DNA from: Smaragdicoccus niigatensis DSM 44881 = NBRC 103563
GTDB taxonomy: Bacteria > Actinomycetota > Actinomycetes > Mycobacteriales > Mycobacteriaceae
NCBI RefSeq assembly: GCF_000380645.1
Contig: NZ_AQXZ01000010.1
Span: 87,111-151,110, forward strand
DNA length: 64,000 nt
Reading direction: 5' to 3'
Below are positions 27,408-36,233 of this stretch, piece by piece. The translations under genes were made by a program, and so were the position numbers. The notes below the pieces were generated by a model. That model ran no database searches. It saw only the letters and a program-made list of their open reading frames with translations, and had not been told where the DNA came from. Every line of letters starts with the position of its first letter. Positions within the stretch are counted from its first letter, which is position 1.

Positions 27408-28430
27408 TCAGCGTCCTCCGTTTAGTTTTCGCACGCGATCGCGCACATTCTTCGCGGCGTCCAACGCGGCACCGGTCACTCGGTATCGGCGCGCGCGGGA
27501 CACCACCGCTTGCCGCAGCTCATTGCGCCGGGCGATGAGCTTGGTGACGTTAGTGCGCGGAATGGTCGGATCGATCTGCTCGGCTGCGGCCTGACGCAGC
27601 AGGTCGGCGCGGCGCGCGTGATACGTGTCCGAGCCCTCCGCCGCGCCACCCGCGGACTTGCGGAGGTGGATGTAGAACTCGCATCCGTTGGGTCCCGCGA
27701 TGCGGATCGGAACGAGGTCGAGCAATCCGAGGTAGCGCAGATCTTCGATGAGAAGTTCAAGGCTCGCCGGGGTGAAGGCCGAGCAGTGCGTGTCGACATA
27801 CGGCCGTGCGTCGGGTGAGTCGACGAGGGTGTTCGACCAGGCTGCGAACGCGGTATCGAGTTGGCCGTCGGGCTCTGGGGTGCGGGTCTCGCCCGGCATC
27901 CATGCCCCGACGCCGGAGACGCTCGACTTCAGGTGCGACCCACGGAAAACCTGCGCCGGGGTGGGCTGGAGCCGCCGTTCGTGGAAGGCCTCGAGCCATT
28001 CCGACAGCTCGGTGGCGGGCCGGAAGTAGTCGAAGCAGAAGCGACGGTCGGGGACCGCCATCGTCAGCACGCCACCGTCCTCGAGCAATTCCGAGCACCC
28101 CTGCAGGAACCGGATCGGATCCGGAAGGTGCTCGAAGTTGTGGGACGACACGATGTACGCGAAGCGCTGCGCCCCGTACTGGGCGCGAACCAGGTCCACG
28201 AGGTCGACCGCGGAGCCCACGACGTCGACATCCTCGATCGCCGCGATAGAGGCTTGGGGAATGTTCGGGTCGTCGGCGGCTCGGCGCCGCAGTTCTTCGG
28301 CGTCGAAAACGTCGATCGAGATGCTGTTGAAGCCTTCGCGCTTCGGCACCGTCGGGTTGTGGTATGGACCGATTTCGATGCCCAGAGCGGATTTTTCGAC
28401 ATACTCGAGCAGTTCAAGAGAGCGATCCAT
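27408..28430 (-). CDS. SAM-dependent methyltransferase
   Basis: About 340 residues from the ATG at 28430 (MDRSLELLEY), which has GGAGGAAGG upstream; earlier in-frame starts lack a site. Class I features are weak but visible: ALGIEIGPYHNPT as the SAM-binding loop, YIVSSHNFEHLPDPIRFLQG as motif IV and GGVLTMAVPDRRFCFD after it. The C-terminus is basic (DAAKNVRDRVRKLNGGR). It starts the methyltransferase-wzm-wzt series. In such a locus it may methylate a sugar of the exported glycan. Confidence 0.8.
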   Translation of the reverse strand: MDRSLELLEYVEKSALGIEIGPYHNPTVPKREGFNSISIDVFDAEELRRRAADDPNIPQASIAAIEDVDVVGSAVDLVDLVRAQYGAQRFAYIVSSHNFEHLPDPIRFLQGCSELLEDGGVLTMAVPDRRFCFDYFRPATELSEWLEAFHERRLQPTPAQVFRGSHLKSSVSGVGAWMPGETRTPEPDGQLDTAFAAWSNTLVDSPDARPYVDTHCSAFTPASLELLIEDLRYLGLLDLVPIRIAGPNGCEFYIHLRKSAGGAAEGSDTYHARRADLLRQAAAEQIDPTIPRTNVTKLIARRNELRQAVVSRARRYRVTGAALDAAKNVRDRVRKLNGGR

Positions 28431-28536
28431 GAACCTTCCTCCCAAGCATGGTCCGTATGATCGTCCTCGGACTATACCCATGGAGCCGAGGCGCATCGGA
28501 CCAGAAGATCACTGGCCGTAGTGGAATCGAGATGGT

Positions 28537-29532
28537 GTGGAAACTCCTTCGATCGCGGTCGTGATCGCGCTGTACAACGGCGAGCGCTTCATCAAAGAAG
28601 CTCTCCAGAGCGTGTTTTCGCAGTCTGTTCCCCCTGCGGAGATCGTCGTCGTCGACGACGGCTCGTCCGATTCGGGCGTCGAGGTCGTGGAGTCGCTGGC
28701 GTCCAGCGTCCCCTTGCGCGTCGTGCGGACGGCGAACGGCGGCCAGGGTGCGGCGCGCAATCGCGGCTGGAGTTCGACCGATGCGGACCTGATCGCGTTC
28801 CTCGACCAAGACGACGTCTGGTACCCCACTCATCTCCAGGTTCTGCGTGAGCAGTTCGAGCGCCACACCGGCGCCCGCCCGCTGGGCTGGGCGTACAGCG
28901 ACGTCGACGAGTTGTGGGCCGATGGGTCGACCGTTCGGCACGGCATGCTCCGCAACTTCCCCGGCACGCATCCGAAGACGTCGCTCGCACAGTGCATCTC
29001 CACGGACATGTACATCCTGCCGTCGGCGGCGCTGGTGGCGCGGTCGGCGCTCGCGGACGTCGGCGGATTCGACGAACGCTTGCGCGGCTACGAGGACGAT
29101 GACCTCTTCCTCCGGATTCTGCTGGCGGGATACGATAACGTATTCGTCGACGAATCGCTGTCGAAGTGGCGGATGCACGCGGGTTCGTCGGGACGTTCCC
29201 CGCGAATGGGGCAGTCGCGGCTGATCTACCTGGACAAGCTCGTCGAGCTGTGCGGGACCGAGGCTCATGACTATCGAGGAAATCGGCTCCTGCAGGACCT
29301 GGCGGTGCCCCGCATGTTGCGCAGTGTCGGGGTCGAGCTGATCGATGGCCTACGCAGCGGCGACCGGGAATCGGTCGCCCGGTCGATCGATCAGCTGAAC
29401 GCCATCAAGCCGCACGCGAGCCGTCGAGCTCAGTTGGCGATTGGGGGGATCGTGCCGGCGGTGCGCACGACCCCTGTCGGTCGTCTGCTGGTCAGAGTGG
29501 GTGCGCAGCGGCTGGCCCGCCGCGCAATCTGA
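28537..29532 (+). CDS. Family 2 glycosyltransferase
   Basis: 331 residues, GTG start. GT-A features are IAVVIALYNGERFIKEALQS at the N-terminus, VVVDDGSSDSG near 40, and LIAFLDQDDVWYPTHLQVL near 90 with the DXD-type metal site. FDERLRGYEDDDLFLRI near 190 supplies the usual ED catalytic pair. The last 60 residues are helical and basic. It is a single plus-strand gene between minus-strand glycan genes and probably adds a sugar on the cytoplasmic face. The donor is unknown. Confidence 0.88.
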   Translation: METPSIAVVIALYNGERFIKEALQSVFSQSVPPAEIVVVDDGSSDSGVEVVESLASSVPLRVVRTANGGQGAARNRGWSSTDADLIAFLDQDDVWYPTHLQVLREQFERHTGARPLGWAYSDVDELWADGSTVRHGMLRNFPGTHPKTSLAQCISTDMYILPSAALVARSALADVGGFDERLRGYEDDDLFLRILLAGYDNVFVDESLSKWRMHAGSSGRSPRMGQSRLIYLDKLVELCGTEAHDYRGNRLLQDLAVPRMLRSVGVELIDGLRSGDRESVARSIDQLNAIKPHASRRAQLAIGGIVPAVRTTPVGRLLVRVGAQRLARRAI

Positions 29533-29547
29533 CGAGCGCCCTTTCGC

Positions 29548-32181
29548 TCAGTACTGGATCAACAGCCCTCGGCGTTCGGTGAATCGAGCGATTCCGCCGA
29601 CCGATTGCGGCGGGACGTAGCACGTCGAGCTGAAGGTGCCTTCGCCGAATGTGTCGATCAGGATCTGGCGGCAGCGCTTGAACTCGCCGTCGATCTCGCC
29701 GTGGCCATAGTGCCCGCAGTCGATCTGGATGGCCCGCGTCCGGACGCCGTGGTTCTCACGCGCGTCGAGCGAGAACTTCTCGGAGTAGAAGTGCCACGGG
29801 AAGTCCGGATCGAACCGCAGCCTGTGCTTGCGAATCAGGCTCGAGTGCACGATGACGCAGCAGCAGTCCACCGTGTCGACGATGGGCAGACCCACCGCCT
29901 TCTCTCCGACATAGCCCGAGGGACTCAGCGTCTTCAAGCACTTGACCAGGCCGTGGATGCGGATCCGCGTGAAGGCTCCGCGCTCGATCTTCGGTCGCTT
30001 TCGACCATCGCCCCCAAAGTGGACATAACGACGGCCTTGCTCGACAACGGTTCCAATCACGCCGTAGATACTGTCGCGCGGGGTCACCGACAGCCGCGGC
30101 TGGAGCGGCTCGTCGAATTGCATGTCGTGGTGCATGAACACGACCCAACCGTCACCCATCTGGTTGTCGATGAAGTCGTTGTAGCGGCTCGCTATGCCGA
30201 CGTTTTCCGTTGTGTTGTCGTACAACTGCACGGCGTTCGCGGGAATGTTGGTGTTCGACCCGACGTACTTCTCGAAGATCTCCGGGCGGTGGCTCACGCA
30301 GACGTACTGGACAGCGTCCGAGGGCGTCGCCTCGGGCACTGCCGCCAGCGGACGTTCAACTCTCTCGAGGAGCAGGAAGTCCTGATAGCTCGTGAAATGA
30401 TCACGTCCGCACCAACTTCCGAAGTAGAAAGCCGACACCGCGAGTCCGTTGCGAGCGAGCACCTCGAGCACGTACTGCTGCGGGAACATGATCGCGAACT
30501 CGGGGTGTTCGGCACTGATCGTCCGGAAGCCGTCGCGGTGGAACGGGAAGCTCAGCGTGCTCTTCCCGCCGGAGATGAGTTCGTTCGCTTCCTCGTTTTC
30601 CAGGAAGAACGTCGCCAGACATCGACCACCCGGTCGCAGGGTCCGGCTGATCTCCGCGACATAGCGCTCGAACTCGGCCGGCAGCACATGGGTGAAGACC
30701 GAGGTCAGGAACGCGAAGTCGAACGAGTGGTCGTCGTACGGGAAGGTGTATTCGGCTGCCGAAACCGGCCCGTCCGGGTTGTAGAACGTGTTGCGCACGT
30801 CCGCGACGTCGAACTGGAACTTCGGGTACTCCGGGGTGATCGTCTCGCGGCACCAGTCGATGGCGGACGGGACGATGTCGAATCCGGTGTAGCTGCCCCG
30901 GTCATTCAGATACGCGGTGAGCGGGATGGCGATCCGGCCGCTGCCACATCCGATGTCGAGGATGTCGGCGTCGGGCTCCAGGTCGGCGTATTCGATGAAG
31001 TAGCTGAGAAACTCCTCGCCGACCTGGTGGTACCCGTCGGCCGACACGCTTCCGACGAGTTCCATGAGTTCGAGCGGCGGTGTGAACGCATCCTGCGCTG
31101 GCAGAAGATCGAGACTTGCTGTGCGCCAGAGAGACTCGTGTTTAGGAAGAGTCCAGTGCTTGGGCGTTACATCGCCTGGCTTGACCAGGAAGTCGAAGAA
31201 GAGGTCTCCGAAATGTTCCGGTGACGGGGCGATGGCGTTGCGTGGTTCGCCCGCTTGAATCGACTGAAAGTAGTTTCTCAGCACATCGCGGTATTCCGAG
31301 ACAGAGCGTTGCAGGGAGCTGCGGTTCGTCATCGTGTTCGACTCGTGGAGGCGGTAGTACAGGAGCGGTTCGCGAACAATTGCCGGTTCGCTGTCGAGAA
31401 CTGCCCGCAGCGCGTAGTCCCAATCCGACACGAGTAGGAGGTCCCGGAGGGGACCGACGCGGTTGAACAGCTCCCGGCTGAGGAAGAAGTTGCTCGAGGA
31501 GCAGGTGCCGTTGAACTGGAGAAGGGCGAACCCAAGGGTCGGCACACCATCGAGTTGCTGGAGCCACCGGTGGTTCGCCTCTTCGCAGATGGCCGCAAAG
31601 TCCGACCCTTGCGAGAAAACGACCTCCGAGAAGACGAACTCCGCGCCGCTCGTGGTGGCGTGAGCGTGCAGGCGGCTCAGCCGATCGGGGTGGTACGCGT
31701 CATCCGAATTGAGAATGCTCACGAACCGTCCGCGGGCGAGCGAAATGCCGCGATTGATCGTCGCGGCCGCACCCTGGTTCGCCTGCTTCTCGAACACCAC
31801 ATCCACGATCGAGATCTCGGCGAGGGTCGCTTCGATGATCTCGATGCTGTTGTCGGTCGATCCGTCGTCGACGATCACGAGCTGAATGTGCGGGTAGGTC
31901 TGTCGATCCACGGAAAGGATCGCCTCGCGGATGAAAGCCGCATGCTGGTACGACGGAATGATCACCGAGACGGTTGCGTCGTTGGGCGAATCCGCGGGCC
32001 GTGCTGGGGACGGGGCGCCGAGCCACTCTTGGATGACGGGCTCGGGAACCGCGGCTGGGGCTTCTGCAGCCGGCGCTTGCGAACGCCGTTCCCGGTAGGC
32101 CGCGTTGGCCTTCTGGAGGGCGCGCGCGCCCCCCTCACGCAGGATCTGGCGTGCGCGGCGCACGGTGGGGATGGGCTTCAC
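29548..32181 (-). CDS. Trifunctional GT2-methyltransferase-GT fusion protein
   Basis: 877 residues in three parts. Residues 70-330 are a GT2 domain: VSVIIPSYQHAAFIREAILS, VIVDDGSTDNS, VSILNSDDAYHPDRL. Residues 395-570 are a class I methyltransferase: DADILDIGCGSGRIAIPLTA, FDFAFLTSVFTHVLPAEFER, LRPGGRCLATFF. Residues 630-877 resemble the StrF-like family (YVCVSHRPEIFEKYVGSN; YNDFIDNQMGDGWVVFMHHD), with a Cys pair-rich VDTVDCCCVIVHSS. The basic N-terminus (VRRARQILREGGARALQKAN) may touch the membrane. It could add, methylate and extend the end of a glycan chain; this is inference from domain order. The next gene in the same direction is a further methyltransferase. Confidence 0.87.
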   Translation of the reverse strand: MKPIPTVRRARQILREGGARALQKANAAYRERRSQAPAAEAPAAVPEPVIQEWLGAPSPARPADSPNDATVSVIIPSYQHAAFIREAILSVDRQTYPHIQLVIVDDGSTDNSIEIIEATLAEISIVDVVFEKQANQGAAATINRGISLARGRFVSILNSDDAYHPDRLSRLHAHATTSGAEFVFSEVVFSQGSDFAAICEEANHRWLQQLDGVPTLGFALLQFNGTCSSSNFFLSRELFNRVGPLRDLLLVSDWDYALRAVLDSEPAIVREPLLYYRLHESNTMTNRSSLQRSVSEYRDVLRNYFQSIQAGEPRNAIAPSPEHFGDLFFDFLVKPGDVTPKHWTLPKHESLWRTASLDLLPAQDAFTPPLELMELVGSVSADGYHQVGEEFLSYFIEYADLEPDADILDIGCGSGRIAIPLTAYLNDRGSYTGFDIVPSAIDWCRETITPEYPKFQFDVADVRNTFYNPDGPVSAAEYTFPYDDHSFDFAFLTSVFTHVLPAEFERYVAEISRTLRPGGRCLATFFLENEEANELISGGKSTLSFPFHRDGFRTISAEHPEFAIMFPQQYVLEVLARNGLAVSAFYFGSWCGRDHFTSYQDFLLLERVERPLAAVPEATPSDAVQYVCVSHRPEIFEKYVGSNTNIPANAVQLYDNTTENVGIASRYNDFIDNQMGDGWVVFMHHDMQFDEPLQPRLSVTPRDSIYGVIGTVVEQGRRYVHFGGDGRKRPKIERGAFTRIRIHGLVKCLKTLSPSGYVGEKAVGLPIVDTVDCCCVIVHSSLIRKHRLRFDPDFPWHFYSEKFSLDARENHGVRTRAIQIDCGHYGHGEIDGEFKRCRQILIDTFGEGTFSSTCYVPPQSVGGIARFTERRGLLIQY

Positions 32182-32216
32182 GACGGTCTCCTGGCCGGGA
32201 AAGAAACGGCGATTGT

Positions 32217-33083
32217 TCAGCGAAGGTTCTTCAGCTTGGTGCGCACCTTGCGCAGCACTGCGCGCGGCTTCTCGGTGTAGATCAGGGTCTTCGAAGCCCG
32301 GAGCAGCTCGAGCTGGGTATGCGTTTCCTGGTGGGTCTTCGACAGGCGATCGAAGCTTTCGCGCAGGTCGGCGTACTTCTCGGCGAGCTGGCTGGTCTGT
32401 TCGTCGCCGTCGTAGCGGACGGCCGTGAACACGAACTGGTAGGTGTCGTGGTCGGGGTCAGTCCGGATCTGCTCGAGTACCGAGTCGGGAACGAGGCCCG
32501 CCTTCGCGCCGATCTCGGAGCCGAACGGCGGCACCTTGACCGTTCGCATGTCGACGATCATCAAGCCCGCGGAAGCGACGAGCTGGCGGATCGTCTTGCG
32601 GGTAAAGAACCGGATGTGGGTGCTGTCGAGCAGGCCCAACGGTGCGTAGTCCCAGCGTCCTTCGAGCAGAGCGAGCCGAACGTCGTGGTGTGCGACATTC
32701 GGCAGGGACACGACGATCCGTCCGCCCGGTGCCAGGAGCCGCGAGACCTGCTTGAGAACGCGGCCCGGCTCGAGAAGGTGTTCGAGCACGTCGCCGGCGA
32801 GCACGGCGTCGAACGGGCCGTCGAGCGCATCGAGAGTGGCCGGATCGTTGAGGTCGCCGATGATCGTGCGGTCGGCGATGCCCTCGAGCTCTGCACGGTT
32901 CTGCTCGTCATATTCGATGACGGTGACCTCGCAGCTCTGATTCTTCAGCGCTTGAGTCATATCGCCGCAGGCGGCGCCGAGTTCCAGAACTCGCTTGCTC
33001 CAACCGATCATCTGCAACGCGAAGGCGTGCGAGTTGTTGGGTGCCATCGCGTTCGGGGCGGGCGCTTTGTACCGGGTGGCCAT
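32217..33083 (-). CDS. Class I SAM methyltransferase, glycan cluster
   Basis: 288 residues from the ATG at 33083 (MATRYKAPAPNAM) with GAGGAC upstream; the open frame continues upstream but without conserved sequence. Motifs: RVLELGAACGDMTQAL (SAM loop), FDAVLAGDVLEHLLEPGRVL and LLAPGGRIVVSLPNVAHHDV, typical of the UbiE/Ubi-like group. After the domain there is a predicted coiled coil (SQLAEKYADLRESFDRLSKT) and a basic end, KPRAVLRKVRTKLKNLR. The coiled coil suggests interaction with another member of the cluster. Confidence 0.88.
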   Translation of the reverse strand: MATRYKAPAPNAMAPNNSHAFALQMIGWSKRVLELGAACGDMTQALKNQSCEVTVIEYDEQNRAELEGIADRTIIGDLNDPATLDALDGPFDAVLAGDVLEHLLEPGRVLKQVSRLLAPGGRIVVSLPNVAHHDVRLALLEGRWDYAPLGLLDSTHIRFFTRKTIRQLVASAGLMIVDMRTVKVPPFGSEIGAKAGLVPDSVLEQIRTDPDHDTYQFVFTAVRYDGDEQTSQLAEKYADLRESFDRLSKTHQETHTQLELLRASKTLIYTEKPRAVLRKVRTKLKNLR

Positions 33084-33112
33084 GGGTCCTCGATTCGGGT
33101 CGTGCGGATGCG

Positions 33113-33994
33113 CTAGTCGTTGGGGTAGTGCGGCGAGAGAAGCGGGGGCATGGGAACGTCGACCGCCGGTGCGAAATCTGCGGGCAGCGTTTCCCGCCAA
33201 CCGCCCGGGGACGCACTGCGATAGAACTTCCCGCTGCCGGTCTCCTCGACCGGAATCCGTTCGAACGCGTGCCGGTCGGTGACCTCGTCGACACTGGGCG
33301 CGGTCGGCAGCAGGTCGAGTTCGGTGAAGAGGCGACGCATCGTCGGCGCGGTGTTCGTTCGCAAGTCCTCGTAACGAATGAGGGACTTGGGCCCGGGATG
33401 CGTTTCGTAGGTCGCCAGGGTTATCTCCAGCAGAGTGCAGATGCTGGCGTAGAGAGTGCTGGTGTAGGCCGGATCGCGGACCTGGTCGATCCACACTGAC
33501 AGTGCCGGATCCGCCGCCCAACTGGTCGGCTTGGACAAGGCGTCAACTATCGAGGCGAGCACGTCTCGGGGGTCACGGATGAGGGCCACGAACCGGCTGT
33601 CCGGCAGAGCCGCACTGATCTCTCCGCATCCCCCCGACGCATTCTGGTCCTTGAGAACCATGACATCGGACGCGGTGAGGTGCGGGAAGCGCGTCTTGAT
33701 CGCAGTGTCGACAAACGCCCGGACGGCGGGTTGGTGGAGTTCCGGTTCACCCCCCATGACGTGGCACGGACTGTCGACGTAGGGAGCCGCCGGTTCCGGA
33801 CGCTGGAAGATGTGGCCGAAACCTGGTTCGGGCCACATCGACCAGCCGTCGAAGCTATTGAGCATCTCGGCAAGCCAGGTGCTTCCCGACCGCCCGCAAC
33901 CGAAGATCCACACCGTTCGATCAACGGTGAACGGCCGCGGAGCCGGCGGGGCCCACTTCCGCCACGGGCGGCGGAGTTCAGTGCGAACCGGCAT
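33113..33994 (-). CDS. PAPS-dependent sulfotransferase
   Basis: 293 residues. The 5'-phosphosulfate loop GCGRSGSTWLAEML (about 32-45) and the 3'-phosphate motif VALIRDPRDVLAS (about 135) are the two PAPS-binding signatures of the sulfotransferase superfamily. WSMWPEPGFGHIF and WIDQVRDPAY lie at positions expected for substrate contact. It is preceded by the TylF-type gene, sharing one base (TGATG), and followed by the methyltransferase at 32217. In mycobacteria, similar enzymes sulfate glycolipids; here the likely target is the exported glycan or a related glycolipid. Confidence 0.85.
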   Translation of the reverse strand: MPVRTELRRPWRKWAPPAPRPFTVDRTVWIFGCGRSGSTWLAEMLNSFDGWSMWPEPGFGHIFQRPEPAAPYVDSPCHVMGGEPELHQPAVRAFVDTAIKTRFPHLTASDVMVLKDQNASGGCGEISAALPDSRFVALIRDPRDVLASIVDALSKPTSWAADPALSVWIDQVRDPAYTSTLYASICTLLEITLATYETHPGPKSLIRYEDLRTNTAPTMRRLFTELDLLPTAPSVDEVTDRHAFERIPVEETGSGKFYRSASPGGWRETLPADFAPAVDVPMPPLLSPHYPND

Positions 33995-35067
33995 CAGCGA
34001 AGCTTTCGAACGATGTCTCGGGCCTTCCGTGCTGCCCGGCGGACCTCTGCTTTGGCCAGGCCGGGGAGCGTCGACGGTGGCTGTGGCACAACCACCTGGG
34101 CGCCCGATGCCGCCAGTGCAGCGTTCGCGGTTGCGTTGTCGACACGCAGCTGAGCGATCGTCGAGACACCCGCGAGGTGCTGGTTGCGGAGCTCGACGTA
34201 GGCGCTGAACAGCTGGTCGTAGGTCGCCGAGAGCTCCTCGAAGCTCGTCGGGGCCCCGTTTCCGGCGTCGCCCGATCCCTTGCGCCAGTAGACGCCGGTC
34301 CAGTCGACGACGTGCATGACGTCGGTGATGCCGTGCTCGGTGCGGAAGTCGTGGATCGCCTGGCGACAGCCCTCGATACAGAAGTCGTCGACGATGACGT
34401 AACCGCCGTCGGACAGCTTCGAGTAGAGGCTGTTCAGCGCGTCGATCGTCGACTCGTACATGTCACCGTCGAGGCGCAGGATCGCGAGCTGTCCCACGGG
34501 AGCGGTCGGCAGCGAATCGCGGAAGAAGCCCTTGAGCATGACGACCTGGTCGTCGAGCAGGCCGTAACTGCGGAAGTTGTTCTCGACGGTCTCCTGCGAG
34601 ATCGCGAGTTGCGGGAAAATGTGGAAAGGAACGCCTTCTCCATCGATCGGGTACTTGTCGACGTCGGCCGGCGGCAGCCCTTGGAACGAGTCAGCCACCC
34701 ACACCTTGCGGTCGGTGATGCCGTAGGCCTCGAGGATTCCGCGCATGAAGATGCAGGCTCCGCCGCGCCAGACGCCCGTCTCGATGAAGTCGCCCGGGAT
34801 TCCGCGAGAAAGCACGTCCTCGACGCAGAACTGCAGGTTGTTCATGCGTTTGCGGCCGATCATCGTGTGCGCAAGCTGGGGCCAGTCCCGACCGTCTTCG
34901 CGCAGTTCCGAGGCCGACGCCCCGAAGACATTCTGCATCTGGTTGCCGTCGGCAGCGTGCCACAGGGACATCGTCAACGCATCGCGCAGCAGATCGATGT
35001 AGCGGCTGCGAAGGGCAGCGAGCTGCACGGTCGTGTCGGTCGTTGCGGTGGAGATGTTGGCTGTCAT
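33994..35067 (-). CDS. TylF/MycF-type O-methyltransferase
   Basis: 357 residues from the ATG at 35067, which overlaps the stop of the glycosyltransferase at 35064 (ATGA). TylF-family features are GDFIETGVWRGGACIFMRGI, VWVADSFQGLPPAD, AILRLDGDMYESTIDALNSL and GGYVIVDDFCIEGCRQAI, which hold the SAM site and the catalytic/metal Asp pair. Known relatives O-methylate deoxysugars of macrolides; here a cell-surface sugar is likely. The last 100 residues add a helical region and a basic tail (AARKARDIVRKLR). Confidence 0.9.
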   Translation of the reverse strand: MTANISTATTDTTVQLAALRSRYIDLLRDALTMSLWHAADGNQMQNVFGASASELREDGRDWPQLAHTMIGRKRMNNLQFCVEDVLSRGIPGDFIETGVWRGGACIFMRGILEAYGITDRKVWVADSFQGLPPADVDKYPIDGEGVPFHIFPQLAISQETVENNFRSYGLLDDQVVMLKGFFRDSLPTAPVGQLAILRLDGDMYESTIDALNSLYSKLSDGGYVIVDDFCIEGCRQAIHDFRTEHGITDVMHVVDWTGVYWRKGSGDAGNGAPTSFEELSATYDQLFSAYVELRNQHLAGVSTIAQLRVDNATANAALAASGAQVVVPQPPSTLPGLAKAEVRRAARKARDIVRKLR

Positions 35068-36233
35068 GAACGCTGCCTGTCTTCGGAGCCGATGGTGGTC
35101 AGTTCGGTGGTCGGTCTGCTGTTTCGGTGCGGGTTCGGCCCGCCATCGACCGCCTTGGCGAGCAGTCGGTCGTATTCGTCGCACACGCTTTCCCACGTGT
35201 AGTGAAGGCGGCCACGGTCGCGGGCTGCGGCGGACAGTTCCGCGCGCAGAATGTCGTTGGTCATCAACGACGCGACCGAGTCGGCGATCGAGGACGGCTC
35301 GGGAGAGGTGAAGAGGCCGGTGTCGGCGAGCACTTCGCGGTTGAACACCGTGTCGCGCGCGACGATCGGTGCACCGCACGCCATCGCCTGCACCAGCGCG
35401 GGGTTCGTGCCGCCGGCGGAATGACCGTGGAAGTAGGCGCCCGCGTGCTGCCACAGCGCGTTGAGCTTGGCATCGTCGATCATGTGTCCGAACCAGTGGA
35501 AGTTCTCGTGGCGTTCGGACATCGCGCGCATCCGGTCGTCGTACCCGGTGTCCAGGCCCGAAGAACCCACCACCGCGACCGCGAACTCAGGCGCGAGGAT
35601 TTCTGCGGCGCCGAGGAACTCCTCGACTGAGTTCTCGGGCACGAGTCGCGCGACCATCAACGCGTACGACAAGCCGCCGAAGTTCGAGAGCGGGTCGAGT
35701 CGGCCCGGATCCATTCCGCCGTACGGGATGAAGTGGCCCTCCCGATGGAACTCCTCGCGCCACAGGGTGGAGATGTGCTGGGAGTCGTAGATGAGGTGGT
35801 CGGCGTAGCGTGCGGTCAGACGCGCGCCGCCGCGGAAGACCTTGCGGGCGAGGGTGCCCCACTTCGCGCGCTTCCACTCGACGCCGTCGACGTTGACGAC
35901 GGTTGGAATTCCGGCGCGACGGAGCATCGGGAGGAAGTAGCCGTTGGCGACGTTCAGGACGATTGCGACGTCGGGCTTGGCCTGGACGGCGTGCCGGGTG
36001 GCGAAATAACCGTGCGACAGCGTGCTGAGCGATTTCGAATCCATGGCAGTCGTCTCGACGACGTTGATCCGCGGGTCCGCGTCGTGCCCCCGGGTGGTGT
36101 CGGGACGCGAGTAGACGGTGACATCCCAGCCCTGATCGGCGAGGTACGGCGCGAGGTGACGAACGAGGGTCTCGAAGCCGCCGTAGTAACTCGGATATCC
36201 GCGGGAACCGATGATCGCTACGGACTTAGACAT
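35064..36233 (-). CDS. Family 4 glycosyltransferase (DUF1972/rhamnosyl type)
   Basis: 389 residues. The N-terminus KSVAIIGSRGYPSYYGGFET is the DUF1972 signature found in rhamnosyl- and galactosyltransferases of the GT4 family. The C-terminal Rossmann lobe has AGAYFHGHSAGGTNPALVQA and GAPIVARDTVFNREVLADTG, in place of the usual EX7E region, and an acceptor lobe before it. It begins a coupled minus-strand run with the TylF-type methyltransferase and sulfotransferase genes. Upstream, 372 bases separate it from clpB, which runs the other way. Confidence 0.9.
   Translation of the reverse strand: MSKSVAIIGSRGYPSYYGGFETLVRHLAPYLADQGWDVTVYSRPDTTRGHDADPRINVVETTAMDSKSLSTLSHGYFATRHAVQAKPDVAIVLNVANGYFLPMLRRAGIPTVVNVDGVEWKRAKWGTLARKVFRGGARLTARYADHLIYDSQHISTLWREEFHREGHFIPYGGMDPGRLDPLSNFGGLSYALMVARLVPENSVEEFLGAAEILAPEFAVAVVGSSGLDTGYDDRMRAMSERHENFHWFGHMIDDAKLNALWQHAGAYFHGHSAGGTNPALVQAMACGAPIVARDTVFNREVLADTGLFTSPEPSSIADSVASLMTNDILRAELSAAARDRGRLHYTWESVCDEYDRLLAKAVDGGPNPHRNSRPTTELTTIGSEDRQRS

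Noticed and set aside
26113..27594. Plus-strand frame of 493 codons over wzt and wzm
   Set aside because: It covers parts of two conserved transporter genes on the other strand; its sequence is Arg/His/Gln-rich and featureless.
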